64,000 nt of DNA from an uncultured Prochlorococcus sp. (GTDB taxonomy: Bacteria > Cyanobacteriota > Cyanobacteriia > PCC-6307 > Cyanobiaceae), in contig CACJUL010000002.1 in assembly GCA_902596585.1 (NCBI GenBank), positions 1 through 64,000 of the forward strand, read 5' to 3'. The position numbers and the translations under genes are program-made. The notes under the pieces were generated by a model. The model ran no database searches and had not been told where the DNA came from. It saw only the letters and a program-made list of their open reading frames with translations. This document shows positions 10,901 to 20,038 of this stretch, piece by piece (position 1 is the first letter of the stretch; every line of letters starts with the position of its first letter).

Positions 10901-11618
10901 TAATGATCAAGAATTAATTGATTTGATTATTGAAGAATTGAACTTTCATCAAATCGATACTTCTTTGGCTTATAAAGTAAAAGATGCAATTTTAAGAGTT
11001 ATAAACGTATCATTAGGGAGTGAATTACAAAACAAAAAACTAGTTGATATCCCAAATGCATACATACTTAAGGAAGTTAAATATGATTTAACACTATCTT
11101 ATTCAGGCAGAAATATAAATTCTCATGATATATCAAAATGCTTTCTTTTAGATAAGGAATATGAATTTGGCGAAAAATATGCCGATCAACTAAATGATCT
11201 TCAAATTATGAATAAAGGCTTTCATTCAGGATGCATTGATTGTGTTTTCCCTGTAGGTAGTACATTAGAAGATAGTAAATGGTGGATAATTGATTGGAAA
11301 AGTAATTTCATTTCTGGAAGTGATAATAGTGATTGTTTACCAAGAAACTATAACTATGAAAATATGAGAGATGAAATGATTAAACATCATTATCCCTTGC
11401 AATCTCATCTTTATTTATTAGCATTACATAGATTATTAAAATGGCGACTTAAAAATTATCAACCAGATAAACATCTTGGAGGATATATTTATTTGTTTTT
11501 AAAGGGATTACCAGATCTTAAATTAGTTGAAAAATCTAATTCAAAAGATATATCTCCAGGTGTTTTTATTGGTAATGCACCTTTAAAGAGAATTAATTAT
11601 TTAGATAACCTTTTTTAA
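7992..11618 (+). CDS. recB: Exodeoxyribonuclease V beta subunit (RecB)
   Basis: UvrD-like helicase: VEASAGTGKSFTLAHL, VLVDEFQDTDNTQW, GDPKQAIYKFRGGD, NYRSS, STIHSSKGLEF; C-terminal nuclease motifs GCIDCVF and WWIIDWKSNF. Confidence 0.96.
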   Translation: MDINNIKLDNKFKLVEASAGTGKSFTLAHLVLRNVLEKKTKPDEILLLSFTKNTCSELRDKIIARFNNLKLYLQNHNDIKIDNTLKDWYLKFKDKEKSKEKIISEIDNFVNQIYKLKVTTFHAFCNNIIDEYSIEIGVTQDPFIENNIDNLYKDVIDDLWIDDFLILNPQIISAVNQKKISSKFGSRLNKSFFVEILKNIDQENICKFQINNKYKITDINIYLNDFLYLNWNEFCDEWSKKGKELFIQLKELGKLIKEYGGKSQIYAAKPRDDKFNQIICWIEEINNKLHSKNVIDFLYDISKDDDLLFNYFYIENISKEINKHNLKLDFTKFNLLQDRIYKIKEGFYTEFVRIFTQLAYLKLIELKKSFSIFNYNDLIKTVENKFLDSEISNSGTLHKIQKRFKCVLVDEFQDTDNTQWSLIKKFFNTKNHFLLCVGDPKQAIYKFRGGDIETYLDARSNAIEVFSLKDNYRSSKKLMDVINKLYKNGLKQSKLNYRILTSRINENINSECKFKDVFEIIGFSKKETDIEDLVTHYIVNFILHNKEIDINKIAILTLNNSQCLDLKNKLIQFNLPCKIQNKQNIFDTEASSLLLLYIDCLLNPRVFKNITLLAASKFIEIELEELLDDGIGNNLDILINKCISWSQEIREKGFLNIVNELLINYKSSSIIHDSDLSSNLFQLSEIVEIELINNDFNLNTVFNWYKNQLDHSLRSCTGEDFLTKDYNLQNGINLSTIHSSKGLEFDMVLCPYLSTISNKTNKIKGPIWKSNIDRNIYINISNNYAKVEKFKLIEEEDLFKESERLIYVALTRSKYKLIVFNELEDTNNILNNDLLKNLENIYINKYSFKDSIEKEKTKEIFAKFQINRFNNNLWKIVNFNRISQEFDSDQFISYSSYSSWIRKDKNIQTVINQYKDYEDNISIIKESNFKKSNNYPNYFSYPNPLSQFPKGNIAGTCLHKIIERFEFSNDNDQELIDLIIEELNFHQIDTSLAYKVKDAILRVINVSLGSELQNKKLVDIPNAYILKEVKYDLTLSYSGRNINSHDISKCFLLDKEYEFGEKYADQLNDLQIMNKGFHSGCIDCVFPVGSTLEDSKWWIIDWKSNFISGSDNSDCLPRNYNYENMRDEMIKHHYPLQSHLYLLALHRLLKWRLKNYQPDKHLGGYIYLFLKGLPDLKLVEKSNSKDISPGVFIGNAPLKRINYLDNLF

Positions 11619-11619
11619 A

Positions 11620-13323
11620 ATGACTAAAATAACTACGGATCTTGAAAAGTTCGAATATGATCATATATTTAATTTAATCTTAGGTATTTTTAAATTCAAT
11701 GAAAAAAAATATGGTAATTTCGTAAAAGATACATTAAGGATTTTATTAGAGTTTGAAAAAAACGGTGAAACTATTATTGATGTAGATAATAGTTTAATAA
11801 TCTTTGAAATATTAGAAGATGGCTGGCCCAATAAACATCTAGATATTCTGAAAAATATAGATTTGATAGGCTCCATTAATTCTCCATTCATATTAGCTGA
11901 TAGAAAATTATCCCTTGCAAAATGGTCAAGGAAGATAGAAAGAGTGATTAATTTATTTTTAGAAAAAATAGACCCCGAAAATTCTATGGATTCGATAATT
12001 TATGAAGATGATAAAAAAATTGATCAAATTAAAAATATATTTAAATATTCAAACTTAGTTTTCCTTCAAGGAGGTCCAGGCACAGGCAAAACAACTTTAA
12101 TAATAAACTTAATACTAGAACTCCTTAGTATTGATAACTTTTTAAATATTGGGTTATCAGCTCCAACGGGTAAAGCTACAGCACGTCTAAAAGAAGCTCT
12201 TAATTATAAAAAAGATATTTTATTTAGCAAATTTCTAGACCAAATAGAATTTCAAACTTTACATAGATGGATTTTAAATTATCAAAATAAATCTCTTAAG
12301 TTGAAATTTAAATTAAAAGAACTTGATATTTTTATAATTGATGAAATGTCAATGGTTAATATCGATTTGATTGAATCTGTTTTAAGTTTACTAGCAAGGG
12401 ACTGTAAAATCATTTTAGTTGGAGATAAAAATCAATTATCCCCTGTAAATAACTGTTCTATCTGGAATTATTTATTTGAGTATTGTGAAAATAGTTCAAT
12501 TAAATCTTGTGTAATAAATTTAAAAAAAACTTACAGAAATATAGGTGATATAGCATTAATTAGTAGGTTAATATTCAATAATGATTATTCATTACTTAAT
12601 CAAAAGATAAAAGAATTAGAAAAAGATAATAAATCAAAAGAAGTTACTATTTCAAAAAGTAGAGAAAAAGATATTCCAAAAGATCTATTTTTTTCAATTA
12701 CTAGTCATCTAAATAAGTTAAATCTTTCTACTTCAAATTTAAGTAAAAAAAAATATATATTTGAACATGGTATTGATGATTTATTGATTAATGAAAAAGA
12801 TTTAGTAGATAAGATATTTCTGGATTTACAAAGTCACTTAATTTTATGTGAAAAAAATTCTGGAATATGGAGTGTTGAATTTTTGAATGAAATTATTTTT
12901 GGTCAAAAAAAACCCTATGACCTTAAAACTCTTAACGAGGGTGTTCCTATCATGTGTACAAAGAATAATAATGAACTTGGATTGTCAAATGGTGATATTG
13001 GTGTACTTATAGGTTTAAAAAATGAAAGAAAATATCTTTTTAGAAAATTTAATGATAATAACGAAGAAACTGTAGTATTAATTGATCCATCTAATTTAGA
13101 AAATGTTGTTCCAGCAATAGCCATTACTATTCATAAATCTCAAGGAAGTGAATCTGAGAAAGTAAGTTTATTGTGGTCCCCAAAATATAGAAGAAATCAA
13201 TATGCTTTAAAAGAACAAAAAAAGAGTGAAAATTTCTTTTGCAAAGATAATTTTGAAAGAAGGTTACTCTATACTGCTGTTACAAGAGCAAAAAAATTCC
13301 TAGATATATATTATTTAAATTGA
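11620..13323 (+). CDS. recD: Exodeoxyribonuclease V alpha subunit (RecD)
   Basis: Walker A LQGGPGTGKTTL, IIDEMSMVN, VGDKNQLSPV, TIHKSQGSE, YTAVTRAKK. Confidence 0.95.
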   Translation: MTKITTDLEKFEYDHIFNLILGIFKFNEKKYGNFVKDTLRILLEFEKNGETIIDVDNSLIIFEILEDGWPNKHLDILKNIDLIGSINSPFILADRKLSLAKWSRKIERVINLFLEKIDPENSMDSIIYEDDKKIDQIKNIFKYSNLVFLQGGPGTGKTTLIINLILELLSIDNFLNIGLSAPTGKATARLKEALNYKKDILFSKFLDQIEFQTLHRWILNYQNKSLKLKFKLKELDIFIIDEMSMVNIDLIESVLSLLARDCKIILVGDKNQLSPVNNCSIWNYLFEYCENSSIKSCVINLKKTYRNIGDIALISRLIFNNDYSLLNQKIKELEKDNKSKEVTISKSREKDIPKDLFFSITSHLNKLNLSTSNLSKKKYIFEHGIDDLLINEKDLVDKIFLDLQSHLILCEKNSGIWSVEFLNEIIFGQKKPYDLKTLNEGVPIMCTKNNNELGLSNGDIGVLIGLKNERKYLFRKFNDNNEETVVLIDPSNLENVVPAIAITIHKSQGSESEKVSLLWSPKYRRNQYALKEQKKSENFFCKDNFERRLLYTAVTRAKKFLDIYYLN

Positions 13324-13425
13324 ATCTTATTTTTGAGAAATTAGTAATATTTTAACCCCAGGATGTTAGATTAATAATTAGGCTCTGTAAGGCTAGTCAA
13401 CAATTTAAGTAAATTTAGATATTTG

Positions 13426-13460
13426 TTGAATGCCTAATCAGAAGATCATTAGGCATTTAA
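13426..13460 (+). promoter_or_regulatory. Inverted repeat/hairpin immediately upstream of the DEAD-box helicase start codon
   Basis: Perfect 10-bp arms AATGCCTAAT (13429-13438) and ATTAGGCATT (13448-13457), 9-nt loop; extendable by G-U, U-A, U-A; start ATG at 13462. Confidence 0.7.
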
Positions 13461-13461
13461 A

Positions 13462-15243
13462 ATGAATTTAAAAAAAGATAGTAACTCACTCAATAATGAG
13501 CATGAAAAACCTCGGAATGATGACTCATCTATACCTGATTTAAAGAACTTAGAGAATAAAAAAGAAGTTGAATCTCAACCATTGGAAGTATCGAAAGAAA
13601 ATGATAATGAGAATGGATTTCTTGATTTCGGATTTAATCAATCGATCTTGAATTCTTTAAGAAATAAGGGATACAAAAATCCAACTCCTATTCAAAAAGC
13701 AGCAATTCCGGAACTAATGTTAGGCAGGGATTTATTAGGTCAAGCTCAAACTGGAACAGGTAAGACTGCAGCTTTCGCTTTGCCATTAATAGAAAAACTT
13801 GCAAATAATAAAGAATTAAATGCCAAGGTTTTAGTGATGACTCCTACTAGAGAATTGGCAACTCAAGTGGCAGAATCTTTTAAAAGTTATAGTTCTGAAT
13901 CTAGCAATTTTAAGACAGTTGCAATATATGGAGGTACCGACTATCGAAATCAAATTTCTGCATTAAAAAGAAAAGTTGATGTTGTAGTTGGGACCCCTGG
14001 CAGAATAATGGATCATATAAGGCAGGGAACTTTTAAAATTAACTGCATAAATTGTCTCGTTTTAGATGAGGCTGATGAAATGTTAAATATGGGTTTCCTG
14101 GAAGATATTGAATGGATAGTAGATCAACTTCCGGAAAATAAACAGATGGTATTGTTTTCAGCAACAATGCCTAATGAGATTAGAAACATAGCAAAAAAAT
14201 ATCTAAATGATCCCGCCGAAATATTAATCAAAAGTGTCAAAAAAGAAACGCAATTAATTTCGCAAAAATTTCTATATGTACAAAGACATCATAAACTAGA
14301 TGCTTTAAAGAGAATATTAGAACTTAATAACGAGGGCGTAATAATTTTTGTAAGAACAAAACTACTTACTACTTCAATAGCCGAAGCTTTAGAGAATTCA
14401 GGTCATACTGTGGCAGTACTTAATGGAGATATTCCTCAAAATCAAAGAGAAAACACTGTAGAAAGATTAAAAAAAGGGTTTATTGATATCCTTGTTGCAA
14501 CTGATGTCGCAGCAAGAGGATTAGATGTTGAGAGGATAAAACTTGTTGTTAATTACGACTTTCCTTTTGATAAGGAAACATATACTCATAGAATTGGAAG
14601 AACTGGTAGGGCAGGTAGATCAGGTGAGGCAATTTTATTTGTTAATCAAAGAGAAAAACATTTTCTAAGAAACTTAGAAAACTCAACAAGAACTAAGATT
14701 GAAGAAATTAATATACCAAGTAATAAAATAATAAATGAAAAAAGGATGGAGAAGCTTATAGAGAATGTTAATCAGAGTTCTTTAGCTAAAGAAGAAAATG
14801 AAGAAAATAAAGCTTTGATTATTGATGTACTAGATAATTTAAAAGGAAAACATTCAATGGACGACTCAAATATTGCAATGGCAGCCATCAATTTAGTAAT
14901 AGGCGATAAAGCATTTTTTGTTAATGAAGATGATTCTTGGATTCTCAAACAAAATAATACTGATCGTAATAGGTCAAATAGAAATGGTAATAATCGAATG
15001 CGAAATTCAAATAGAAGAAATAATTATCAAAATGATTCTTTTGAAACCTACAAATTTAACTTTGGCAAATTTGATGGGATTAGAGTTGCAAATATTATAT
15101 CTTCAATCTGTAATTCAACTAATATAAATGGTAGATCTATAGGAAAGATACAGATTTTTAATGATTACAGCTTGGTAGATTTACCAAGAGATTTGCATAG
15201 AGAAACTAAAAATAAATTAAAAAAAATTAAAGTCAGAAACTAG
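13462..15243 (+). CDS. deaD: DEAD-box ATP-dependent RNA helicase (DeaD/CsdA-like) with DbpA-type RNA-binding C-terminus
   Basis: AQTGTGKTAAFALP, PTRELATQV, DEADEML, SATMP, ARGLDVERI, HRIGRTGRAGRSG; N/R-rich linker; C-terminal YKFNFGKFDGIRVANIISSIC...RSIGKIQIFNDYSLVDLP. Confidence 0.95.
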   Translation: MNLKKDSNSLNNEHEKPRNDDSSIPDLKNLENKKEVESQPLEVSKENDNENGFLDFGFNQSILNSLRNKGYKNPTPIQKAAIPELMLGRDLLGQAQTGTGKTAAFALPLIEKLANNKELNAKVLVMTPTRELATQVAESFKSYSSESSNFKTVAIYGGTDYRNQISALKRKVDVVVGTPGRIMDHIRQGTFKINCINCLVLDEADEMLNMGFLEDIEWIVDQLPENKQMVLFSATMPNEIRNIAKKYLNDPAEILIKSVKKETQLISQKFLYVQRHHKLDALKRILELNNEGVIIFVRTKLLTTSIAEALENSGHTVAVLNGDIPQNQRENTVERLKKGFIDILVATDVAARGLDVERIKLVVNYDFPFDKETYTHRIGRTGRAGRSGEAILFVNQREKHFLRNLENSTRTKIEEINIPSNKIINEKRMEKLIENVNQSSLAKEENEENKALIIDVLDNLKGKHSMDDSNIAMAAINLVIGDKAFFVNEDDSWILKQNNTDRNRSNRNGNNRMRNSNRRNNYQNDSFETYKFNFGKFDGIRVANIISSICNSTNINGRSIGKIQIFNDYSLVDLPRDLHRETKNKLKKIKVRN

Positions 15244-15251
15244 TTTAGAGA

Positions 15252-15545
15252 ATGAAAGCTAGTAAATATAAATTCTTCATTTTTGTGAATTTGATGATCA
15301 TATTCAACTCTTTTAATAATTATTATTTAGCTCAAACAAAACAAAATTCAATCATAAAATTATTTTGTCTTCGTAGTGTTAAAGAGGAGATGCTGAAAGC
15401 AGAAATGGTATATAGTGAAGAAATTGCGAATGAAACTTGTAAATGTTATTACGAAGAATTTACACAAACTGCAAGTCATCAAGAAGCAAAAACAAAATGT
15501 AAATTAGAGACTAAAGAAAACTTAATTCATAACAGAAAAATTTAA
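15252..15545 (+). CDS. Hypothetical exported small protein
   Basis: 97 aa, N-terminal hydrophobic segment (YKFFIFVNLMIIFNSFNNYYLAQ), several Cys in the mature part. Confidence 0.6.
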   Translation: MKASKYKFFIFVNLMIIFNSFNNYYLAQTKQNSIIKLFCLRSVKEEMLKAEMVYSEEIANETCKCYYEEFTQTASHQEAKTKCKLETKENLIHNRKI

Positions 15546-15555
15546 TTGTTTTTTT

Positions 15556-17328
15556 ATGAGGCCTAAGAACAATCAAAATCCAATAATCAGACTTTATTTG
15601 AATCTGATTGAAGAAAGAAGGTTATTATTTTTTGCTTTTTTGAGTTCTATAGTTAATAAAATATTAGATTTAGCTCCCCCTGTAATTATTGGTCTTGCGG
15701 TGGATATTGTTGTAAAGGAACAGAATTCATGGATTGCTGGCTTTGGGATAAAAGAAGTTCCATTACAATTGATTTTTCTTGCATTTGCTTCAGGAATAGT
15801 TTGGTCTGGCGAATCCTCATTTGAATATTTATATTCGATTTTATGGAGAAATTTGGCTCAGCTATCGCAACATAAATTAAGAATAAAAGCTTATGAGCAT
15901 ATCCAGGAATTGGATATGGATTTTTTTGAAAATGATAATACTGGAAGACTGTTATCTATTTTGAATGATGATATAAATCAACTCGAGAGATTTTTAGACC
16001 AAGGGGCTAATCAGATTATTCAGTTATTTATAACTGTCTTAATAATTGGGGGTACAATGATTTTCGTTGCTCCAAAAATCGCTTTATTTGCATTCTTTCC
16101 TATTCCCATAATATTTTTAGGATCAATTAAATTTCAAAGGAAGCTTGCACCTAGGTATAGAGATGTAAGAAATAAAGCGGGACTGTTGGCGTCAAGACTT
16201 AATAATAATTTAAGTGGAATTTTGACCATAAAAAGTTTTACTAAAGAAAAATGGGAACTAAATAGATTAAATAAAGAAAGTCTTGATTATCAAAGAAGTA
16301 ATAAGGCTGCAATAAAATTATCTTCTGCTTTTATCCCTCTTATAAGATTTGCAATCTTATTTGCTTTTATAGCGATTCTATTAATAGGTGGTTTCCAAGC
16401 TTGGAATAAGACACTTGATGTAGGTACTTATAGCTTTTTAGTTTTTATTACACAGAGACTATTATGGCCTTTGACTACTTTAGGGCATGTTTTAGATGAT
16501 TTCCAGAGATCTATGGCATCAATAAGTAGAGTAATTGATCTCATAGATAAGCCGATTAAAATAAAAGATGGAAAAATAAAAATTGAAGCTAAAAATATTA
16601 AAGGAGAAATTATTTTTAATAATGTAAATTTTAATTATCCTGGCCGAGATTTAACTTTAAAAAACATAAATTTCAAAATTGAAAATAACTCAACATTAGG
16701 AATTGTTGGTTTAACAGGTTCTGGGAAAAGTACAATAATAAAATTACTCCTCAGGATTTATGATATTAATAATGGCTCAATAACCTTGGATGGTATTTCT
16801 ATTAAAGAAATTAATTTGAGGGATTTAAGAAAGTGCATATCTTTAGTAAGTCAAGAAACTTATTTATTTCATGGAAGCGTACAAGAAAATATTGCATATG
16901 GCACAATTAATCCAAGTTTTAAAGATATTGTTAAGGCCTCAAAGATTGCAGAAGCTCATAAATTTATTGAACAATTGCCAGATGGTTATAAAACTATAGT
17001 AGGAGAGAGGGGGCAAAGGCTTTCAGGAGGTCAACGCCAAAGAATCGCCTTGGCAAGAGCTGTTTTAAAGGATGCTCCAATATTGATATTAGATGAGGCC
17101 ACAGCCTCAGTTGATAATGAAACAGAGGCTTTGATTCAAAAATCATTATCTAAAATTACAAAAGAAAGAACGACTATAGTAATAGCTCATAGATTAAGCA
17201 CTATAAAAAATGCAGATAGTATTATTGTTATTGATAAAGGTAAAATTGTTGAAAGTGGAAAACATGAAAACTTATTAGATCAGAACAAAATATATGCTGA
17301 CTTGTGGAATGTTCAAGTAGGAATCTAG
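15556..17328 (+). CDS. ABC transporter, fused permease/ATPase (MsbA/MdlB-like)
   Basis: Type I exporter TM domain plus GLTGSGKSTIIKLLLR, LSGGQRQRIALARAVL, LILDEATASVD, IAHRLSTI. Confidence 0.95.
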   Translation: MRPKNNQNPIIRLYLNLIEERRLLFFAFLSSIVNKILDLAPPVIIGLAVDIVVKEQNSWIAGFGIKEVPLQLIFLAFASGIVWSGESSFEYLYSILWRNLAQLSQHKLRIKAYEHIQELDMDFFENDNTGRLLSILNDDINQLERFLDQGANQIIQLFITVLIIGGTMIFVAPKIALFAFFPIPIIFLGSIKFQRKLAPRYRDVRNKAGLLASRLNNNLSGILTIKSFTKEKWELNRLNKESLDYQRSNKAAIKLSSAFIPLIRFAILFAFIAILLIGGFQAWNKTLDVGTYSFLVFITQRLLWPLTTLGHVLDDFQRSMASISRVIDLIDKPIKIKDGKIKIEAKNIKGEIIFNNVNFNYPGRDLTLKNINFKIENNSTLGIVGLTGSGKSTIIKLLLRIYDINNGSITLDGISIKEINLRDLRKCISLVSQETYLFHGSVQENIAYGTINPSFKDIVKASKIAEAHKFIEQLPDGYKTIVGERGQRLSGGQRQRIALARAVLKDAPILILDEATASVDNETEALIQKSLSKITKERTTIVIAHRLSTIKNADSIIVIDKGKIVESGKHENLLDQNKIYADLWNVQVGI

Positions 17329-17343
17329 TAAAGAATTTCTAAA

Positions 17344-17901
17344 CTATATTAAAAAGTTAAATGATTCAATTACATTGCTAAACATATCATCAACTTTATT
17401 CCATCTCTCTTCATTGGTTCCTACAGCGAAAGTATAAAGTGTTCCTCTATCAATTACGACAGTAGCTAATTCGTGCCTGGCCTTTTCGTTTAAATTTAAT
17501 TCATACTCTAAATCATAGAAAATATGATTGGATGCTTCCCTCTTATTGGAATTTATAAGTTTGACTTCTCTACCTGAACCTTCCGGAGCAATTACTTTAT
17601 CAATTAATGTTTGACCTACTTCACTTGGGCTCCCTAATTGCTCTAGTTGCACTTCTTTATTTACATCAGATATAACTAAACTTAATGTCTCATTGCTATT
17701 TATTAAATCATGATAAATAATCTCAGGTCCCCCATCAACTTTTACTCTAGTCCATCCTGTTGGATACAAAAAGGCATATCTTCCATCAGGGCTTTGATAA
17801 GCTTCCAATCCTGCATTAAGACCTCCACTGCAAGCACTGAGTGTTAAACACAGAAAAATCAAAAATAAATACTTGAAAGGGTTAATTTTAATATTTTTCA
17901 T
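17344..17901 (-). CDS. psbP: PsbP-like lipoprotein (CyanoP); the ORF extends to 17952 but MKNIKINPFKYLF... at 17901 is the likelier start
   Basis: Lipobox LTLSACSGG; YQSPDGRYAFLYPTGWTRVKVDGGPEIIYHDLINSNETLSLVIS typical of PsbP. Confidence 0.9.
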   Translation of the reverse strand: MKNIKINPFKYLFLIFLCLTLSACSGGLNAGLEAYQSPDGRYAFLYPTGWTRVKVDGGPEIIYHDLINSNETLSLVISDVNKEVQLEQLGSPSEVGQTLIDKVIAPEGSGREVKLINSNKREASNHIFYDLEYELNLNEKARHELATVVIDRGTLYTFAVGTNEERWNKVDDMFSNVIESFNFLI

Positions 17902-18004
17902 TTTGTTTAAAATTTCTAACTTTAAACATAATAAGACATTAAAAGCAAACAATTATGGCAATTCAGAATTTTGCGTCTAAATTATTTCTAGAAATAGTTT
18001 AATT

Positions 18005-18604
18005 TTGATTACCTATACCAAGCCACTTTCAAAATTAATTGGTCATTTTGAGAAATTCCCAGGGATTGGTCCAAGAACAGCGCAAAGATTAGCACTGTTT
18101 ATTTTGAAACAACCTGAAAGCACGATAAGGGATTTTTCTAAGGCATTGTTAGAAGCTCATAATAATGTGGGTCGTTGTAAAAAATGTTTCAACTTGACAT
18201 CAGAAGATGAATGTGAAATTTGTAGAAATTCTGAAAGAAACCAAAAACTAATCTGTGTGGTAGCAGAAACTAAAGATTTACTTGCTTTAGAACGTGCAAG
18301 AGAATTTAAAGGTGTTTACCACGTTATTGGTGGTTTAATATCTCCAATGGATTCTGTGGGACCTGAACTCCTAGAAATAAGAAGCTTAGTAGAACGAGTA
18401 AGTAAGTCTGAAATAGAGGAGATCATATTGGCATTGACCCCAAGTGTTGAAGGAGATACAACAAGTCTTTATATTGGGAAGTTGTTAGCCCCTTTTACTA
18501 AAGTTACGAGGATTGCTTACGGTCTTCCAATGGGGAGTGAACTTGAATATGTAGATGAAATTACACTTGCTAGGGCTTTAGAAGGAAGAACAAAATTAAA
18601 TTAG
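18005..18604 (+). CDS. recR: Recombination protein RecR
   Basis: [19 protein letters not shown]2C...CX2C zinc finger (CKKCFNL...CEICRN), Toprim [12 protein letters not shown]...[17 protein letters not shown]. Confidence 0.96.
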   Translation: MITYTKPLSKLIGHFEKFPGIGPRTAQRLALFILKQPESTIRDFSKALLEAHNNVGRCKKCFNLTSEDECEICRNSERNQKLICVVAETKDLLALERAREFKGVYHVIGGLISPMDSVGPELLEIRSLVERVSKSEIEEIILALTPSVEGDTTSLYIGKLLAPFTKVTRIAYGLPMGSELEYVDEITLARALEGRTKLN

Positions 18605-18606
18605 AA

Positions 18607-19506
18607 ATGAGACAAAAAAATCTTATCAAGCAAGAAAAAATCTTAAGACTTCCTTCTTGGATAAAATTTCCTATTAGTAAAGCTTCAGAGTTCGAAAAAG
18701 TACAAACACTTATTAAAAAATCAAATATTCATACTATTTGTGAAGAAGCAAGATGTCCAAATAGAGCAGAATGTTATGCCTCTGGAACAGCTACTTTTTT
18801 ACTAGGTGGATCGATATGTTCTCGTTCTTGTGCTTTCTGTCAGGTAAACAAAGGTAGACCTAATTCAATTGATTTTGATGAGTGTTTTCAAGTGGCTGAA
18901 GCAGTAAAAGTACTAAATTTGAAATACGTTGTTTTAACATCTGTGGCTAGAGATGATCTTCCTGATCATGGTGCAAATTTATTTATATCCACAATTAATG
19001 AGATTAGAAAAATTGATTCAACTATAAAAATAGAAGTTTTGACTCCTGATTTATGGGGAGGCGGTAAAAATTCTAATGAAAATAACAATCTTCAGATCGA
19101 AAGACTGAAAATGATCTTAGAAAAAGATCCAATTTGCTTTAATCACAATCTTGAAACTGTTGAAAGACTTCAAAAAGAAGTTAGGAGAGGCGCTAATTAT
19201 GAGAGATCACTTAGTTTATTAAAAAAGTCAAAAGATATTGCTCCTCATATTCAAACTAAATCAGGCATCATGTTAGGTCTTGGGGAAACATTGGATGAAA
19301 TTAAAAATACAATTTATGATCTTAATAAAATTAATTGTGATCAAATTACAATCGGCCAATATTTGAGGCCCTCATTAAGTCATTTGGCAGTTAAGAAATA
19401 CTGGGATCCATCAGAGTTTGAATATTTATATCGCTTCTCTAAAGAATTAGGATTCAAGAGAGTATCTTCTGGCCCCTTGGTTAGAAGTAGTTATCATGCT
19501 GGTTAA
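18607..19506 (+). CDS. lipA: Lipoyl synthase
   Basis: CEEARCPNRAECYASGTATFLLGGSICSRSCAFCQV radical-SAM signature of LipA. Confidence 0.97.
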   Translation: MRQKNLIKQEKILRLPSWIKFPISKASEFEKVQTLIKKSNIHTICEEARCPNRAECYASGTATFLLGGSICSRSCAFCQVNKGRPNSIDFDECFQVAEAVKVLNLKYVVLTSVARDDLPDHGANLFISTINEIRKIDSTIKIEVLTPDLWGGGKNSNENNNLQIERLKMILEKDPICFNHNLETVERLQKEVRRGANYERSLSLLKKSKDIAPHIQTKSGIMLGLGETLDEIKNTIYDLNKINCDQITIGQYLRPSLSHLAVKKYWDPSEFEYLYRFSKELGFKRVSSGPLVRSSYHAG

Positions 19507-20003
19507 CTTTCTTCAATTAAAGAGAGTTTCTTTTCAAGTTTTTTCAATATGGAAATACATTCCCCGTTCATAAGTGTACCAGCACCTCCCCAGACCAATC
19601 TTAATAAAAGATCTGCTGGGCTAGACCCAACTTCTTTAACAATTTTGAGGCCTATTAATTTGAAATATCTTACAAGTTTTTTACTATATCCTTCACTATC
19701 AAAAATAGCTAAAAGTCTTACTTTGTTGCTTGATTTTTTTTCAATTGCCCAAGCCATAGTTGTTGCCCAAATTAATTCTGAAACAAAAGCAGGCGCGTTA
19801 CTAAGAATTCTTAATGTATCAAGCTGGATACCTTGTTTATTTAAATAAGTCCAGCCTTTCATTTCGGCCCAAATCTTAATTGTGTTATCTTTCTGTTCTG
19901 CAACAACGATTTTAAAAAAACATAAACCAAGGGTTTCTCTAACCTGTATTTTAATTATTAGTCCTAACGAACTTGCTAATTTTTCTAGTTCTTCAACCTT
20001 CAT
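19503..20003 (-). CDS. Conserved cyanobacterial hypothetical protein
   Basis: 166 aa ORF, stop overlaps the lipA stop (convergent); IKIWAEMKGWTYLNKQGIQLDTLRI. Confidence 0.7.
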   Translation of the reverse strand: MKVEELEKLASSLGLIIKIQVRETLGLCFFKIVVAEQKDNTIKIWAEMKGWTYLNKQGIQLDTLRILSNAPAFVSELIWATTMAWAIEKKSSNKVRLLAIFDSEGYSKKLVRYFKLIGLKIVKEVGSSPADLLLRLVWGGAGTLMNGECISILKKLEKKLSLIEES

Positions 20004-20038
20004 GTTTTTGTAAAATTAATTTTTATAAATCGTTTAAT

